A DNA stretch of 64,000 bases from Lonsdalea iberica (GTDB lineage Bacteria > Pseudomonadota > Gammaproteobacteria > Enterobacterales > Enterobacteriaceae): positions 1 through 64,000 of the forward strand of contig NZ_LUTP01000011.1 in assembly GCF_002111585.1 (NCBI RefSeq), written 5' to 3'. A program made the position numbers and the translations under genes. Each line of letters opens with the position of its first letter. The stretch's first letter is position 1. The notes under the pieces were generated by a model. The model was given only the letters and a program-made list of their open reading frames with translations. It was not told the origin of the DNA and did no database searches. Below, one piece after another: positions 61,217 through 64,000 of the stretch.

Positions 61217-61537
61217 GCACCACTCCTTTGAACGTCCGTCGAACGCCTTTGTTAGGCGGCTAAATATTGGCGCTATTGTAGTGGGATTACGGTGGGCCAA
61301 GGGGGGCTTTTCGCATGAAATAAACTTATTCCACCAGGCTATCAAGACTACAAAAATCTAATGTCGGATAGGGGGCGATAGCCATCGGCACAGCGATTGT
61401 TCGAGCTAGCACGTTGAAAATACCGCCATAACGTCAAGTGGAGCATACGGCTCGCCATTGCGCGGGCTGCCGCGCAAGACAGTGCAGGGTGTGTGGGGAG
61501 TGGGAGGCCGTGCGAAGTCACGGACGCGTTTGAATAA
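61217..61537. other. Intergenic region between nudL and sdaA
   Basis: About 320 bases with the sdaA promoter region. A small hairpin TTGCGCGG-GCTG-CCGCGCAA lies at 61457-61476. No gene is seen. Confidence 0.45.
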
Positions 61538-62152
61538 TTAAGAGGCCGAGACCTGCAACGCCAATTGACGAATAATTGTCGCGGTTAGCCCCCAGACCCA
61601 TTGATGCTGATAGCTGCGAAGATAAACCCGATGCAGACGATTCTCTCGTTCAAAATCTAATGAATGGTAACGGTGCAGGGCAAAGGCTTCTCGCAGCGGC
61701 ATTTCGAACACTGCGGCCACCTCGGTCGCCTGCGCCCTCAGCGTCAGATCCGGAGGCAACAGGCCGAGGACCGGGGTGACTTGAAAACCGCTGACGCTGT
61801 CCTGCGAGGGCAGCGTGCCTAACACTTGCACACAAGAAGAGGGGATCGCCACCTCCTCATACGCTTCTCTTAGCGCGGTGGCGATCAGGGAGCAATCTTC
61901 CGGGTCGGCCGCGCCGCCGGGGAAGGCCACCTGACCCGCATGCGTGCGAAGATTCGCGGCGCGTCGGGTCAACAGCAACGTGGGTTCGCGATGGCAAATA
62001 ATCGGCACCAGCACGGCGGCCTGTCGCTGATAGCGGCTGGCCGGCGTCTTATCCGGCGACTGCAGCTGGAAACGCGTGATGAACTGGGCCAGGTCGAAAG
62101 GCGCTAGAGTCTCCGCGTTCGCCGCACGATGTTGTATGGTGAAATGAGTCAC
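61538..62152 (-). CDS. nudL: CoA pyrophosphatase NudL
   Basis: 204 aa (E. coli 192). Nudix hydrolase of the YeaB type that acts on CoA or acyl-CoA. The family block LLTRRAANLRTHAGQVAFPGG and a Nudix box ending REAYEEVAIP are present, followed by the UPF0035 region. pabB ends 23 bases upstream; probably an operon. Confidence 0.92.
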   Translation of the reverse strand: MTHFTIQHRAANAETLAPFDLAQFITRFQLQSPDKTPASRYQRQAAVLVPIICHREPTLLLTRRAANLRTHAGQVAFPGGAADPEDCSLIATALREAYEEVAIPSSCVQVLGTLPSQDSVSGFQVTPVLGLLPPDLTLRAQATEVAAVFEMPLREAFALHRYHSLDFERENRLHRVYLRSYQHQWVWGLTATIIRQLALQVSAS

Positions 62153-62175
62153 GCCAGCGCCTCGTCAAATTGCTA

Positions 62176-63543
62176 TCAAGAGTGAGACACCAGCAACGGC
62201 AGAATACGTCCGACCTTATCGAACGTTTCCTGATATTCCGCCTGCTCCTCGCTGTCGGCGACGATGCCGCCGCCGGCCCAGCAGTAGATCGAACCTCGGT
62301 CTGTAACGAGCGTACGGATAGTGATATTGGTATCCATGGTGCCGCAGACGCTCAGGTAGCCGATGCTGCCGCAATAGGCGGTCCTGCGTTGCGGCTCCAG
62401 CTCTTCGATAATCTCCATCGCCCGGACTTTCGGCGCGCCGGTGATGGAGCCGCCGGGGAAACAGGCGCGTAGCAGATCGGCCGCATGCAATTCAGCGGGC
62501 AACCGGGCTTCTATGGTGCTCACCAAATGGTGTACCGCCGGAAACGCTTCAACCACAAACAGCTCCGGTACGCGGACGCTGCCGGGCGAAGCTACGCGAC
62601 CGATATCGTTGCGCAGCAGGTCGACGATCATCAGGTTCTCCGCTCGGTCTTTGCCCGAGGTGGCCAGACGTTCCGCTTGCCTGACATCATCTGCGGCATC
62701 GGCCAGGCGGGGCAGCGTGCCTTTAATCGGGCGAGTCTGAATATGATGGTCGTTCAGCCATAAGAAGCGCTCGGGCGATACGCTGATGACCGTATTATGC
62801 GGCAGCCGGATAAAGGCCGAAAAAGGCGCGCGATTGCTGGCGGAAAGACGCAGGAATGCCTGCCATTCACTGCCTTCATAACGGGCTTGAAAGCGTTGGG
62901 CCAGATTAACCTGATAGCAGTCGCCCGCGCGCAGATAGTCCTGAACCTGACGAAACTTGGCGCCGTACTCTTCACGAGACATGCTCGCCTGCCAGCCGGA
63001 GGTCAACGCAAAGGCGGCAGTGGACCTCGATGCGCACTGCGCTTTAAGCCACGCCAATCGCGGCGCCGGGTCGCCCTGCGTGATTAACGTCAGCCGGCGC
63101 TGATGATGGTCGGCAATCAGCGCCCAGTCATACACACCCACGGCCATATCGGGGATATCAATATCCTGCGCTGCCCGCGTCGGCAGGCGTTCCACGCGTC
63201 GGCCGAGATCGTAGCCGAACAGCCCTAGCGCGCCGCCCTGAAACGGCAGGTTCGGCGTCGGGGTCGCGGTCAGGTCTAATCGCTCCAACTGCTCTTGCAG
63301 CAGTTCGAACGGGTCGGCCGATGAGGGCTGAACGTTGCCGCCTTCGGCTATCTCGGTGATGTCGCCGCGGGTCTGTAATGTCACGCGCGGGTCGGCGACC
63401 AGGATATCGAATCGGTTATGCGTATGTTCAGCGGTGCCGGAGTGCAGCAGCATCGCCCAGGGTTGCTCGGAGAGCGGGGCGAATTGGGTCAACAAAGCGT
63501 CCGGTTGATAAGGCAGAGCATGGTAGACTAACGACATTGGCAT
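62176..63543 (-). CDS. pabB: Aminodeoxychorismate synthase component I
   Basis: 455 aa (E. coli 453). Converts chorismate to 4-amino-4-deoxychorismate with PabA-derived ammonia, for folate. Conserved parts: FQGGALGLFGYDLGRR, SREEYGAKFRQVQDYLRAGDCYQVNLAQRF, TRPIKGTLPR, MIVDLLRNDIGRV and PGGSITGAPKVRAMEIIEELEP. The start is uncertain between two ATGs two codons apart. Divergent from yoaH. Confidence 0.96.
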   Translation of the reverse strand: MPMSLVYHALPYQPDALLTQFAPLSEQPWAMLLHSGTAEHTHNRFDILVADPRVTLQTRGDITEIAEGGNVQPSSADPFELLQEQLERLDLTATPTPNLPFQGGALGLFGYDLGRRVERLPTRAAQDIDIPDMAVGVYDWALIADHHQRRLTLITQGDPAPRLAWLKAQCASRSTAAFALTSGWQASMSREEYGAKFRQVQDYLRAGDCYQVNLAQRFQARYEGSEWQAFLRLSASNRAPFSAFIRLPHNTVISVSPERFLWLNDHHIQTRPIKGTLPRLADAADDVRQAERLATSGKDRAENLMIVDLLRNDIGRVASPGSVRVPELFVVEAFPAVHHLVSTIEARLPAELHAADLLRACFPGGSITGAPKVRAMEIIEELEPQRRTAYCGSIGYLSVCGTMDTNITIRTLVTDRGSIYCWAGGGIVADSEEQAEYQETFDKVGRILPLLVSHS

Positions 63544-63693
63544 ATGGATTTTCGGGCGTTCTCATTCGGGTAGTGACCGGAAGTATACCGGTCGCGTGGG
63601 TACGTAGGCATGACAGAATGTAAGCGTACCACACTCGTGAGCCGTGCGACGTCTAGGATGCCGGGATGACCCCGCCAGATTCAGGAGAGAGAT

Positions 63694-63891
63694 ATGTTTG
63701 CAGGTATTCCGTCGCTTACACATGAACAGCAACAGCAGGCCGTCGAAGAAATTCATCGATTGATTTCGGAAGGGCTCAGCAGCGGCGAAGCTATCGCCCG
63801 TGTCGCGGAGGCGCTCCGTCAGGGGCATCAGGGAGAGCGCGTTGTCGCGCGCTTTGAAGATGATGAGGAAGACGAAACGCGGCAGGAATAA
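63694..63891 (+). CDS. yoaH: UPF0181 protein YoaH
   Basis: 65 aa (E. coli 59). [20 protein letters not shown] and [13 protein letters not shown] match YoaH. Function unknown; acidic C-terminus. AGGAGAG precedes the ATG. Divergent from pabB, as in E. coli. Confidence 0.93.
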   Translation: MFAGIPSLTHEQQQQAVEEIHRLISEGLSSGEAIARVAEALRQGHQGERVVARFEDDEEDETRQE

Positions 63892-64000
63892 TCGCTGCGG
63901 CTCCTGCCAGCGGAGGCTAATGATTTGCTGCCAGGGGCGAAATGTGTCGTGTGATGCTGGCGGTTTAGCACGTTGGCTCCCCGTCGGCACAATGCGCTGA

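Overview
The window looks like a chromosome segment from an enterobacterial species, most likely a soft-rot or tree-pathogen relative in Pectobacteriaceae (Dickeya, Pectobacterium, Brenneria or Lonsdalea type). Many genes match Escherichia coli K-12 proteins closely in sequence and order: the pepT-roxA-phoQP-purB-hflD-mnmA-nudJ-rluE-icd block, thrS-infC-rpmI-rplT-pheMST-ihfA, yobF-cspC-rlmA, mntP-yobD-manXYZ and yoaE-sdaA-nudL-pabB-yoaH. The blocks are joined in a different order from K-12. The family assignment is an inference. No rRNA, tRNA, CRISPR array or insertion sequence was seen.

Layout: (1) 1-7.5 kb is the accessory part. It holds the start of a GAF-domain gene, guaD, an orphan P2-type Ogr/Delta zinc-finger protein, an MFS transporter, smrA, a 1.1-kb gene-poor stretch, and a divergent pair made of a 73-aa gene behind a near-ideal LexA box and a CI-like repressor with two helix-turn-helix domains. 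(2) 7.6-13 kb: yebW, rsmF, msrC, proQ, prc. (3) 13.2-16.5 kb: an Feo ferrous iron operon with two FeoA-type proteins. (4) 16.5-27.5 kb: the pepT to icd block, including PhoPQ. (5) 28-32 kb: a GAF-PAS-GGDEF-EAL protein, htpX, yebO. (6) 32.5-39.8 kb: the translation-factor cluster with its classic controls (thrS operator, AUU-started infC, pheM attenuator). (7) 39.8-47.7 kb: a YgbA-like gene, nadE, osmE, tcyP, SOS-controlled ydjM, adhP, hxpB, yniB, yniA. (8) 47.9-51.4 kb: sitABCD behind a Fur box. (9) 52-63.9 kb: yobF-cspC, rlmA, mntP with its Mn riboswitch, yobD, manXYZ, yoaE, sdaA, nudL, pabB, yoaH.

Metal handling recurs: Fe(II) import by Feo, Mn/Fe import by Sit, Mn export by MntP, and PhoPQ. 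SOS control recurs twice, at the 73-aa gene and at ydjM.

Three otherwise good genes (the CI-like repressor, adhP, yniA) each carry one apparent single-base deletion. One is in a 6-nt homopolymer and the other two are in or beside short G/C runs. They are either sequencing errors or recent lesions and should be checked before calling loss of function. The best candidate for something undescribed is the SOS-box/CI-like divergent switch at 5994-7487, which has three TTGCGGYCT repeats between its two genes and no other phage genes around it.
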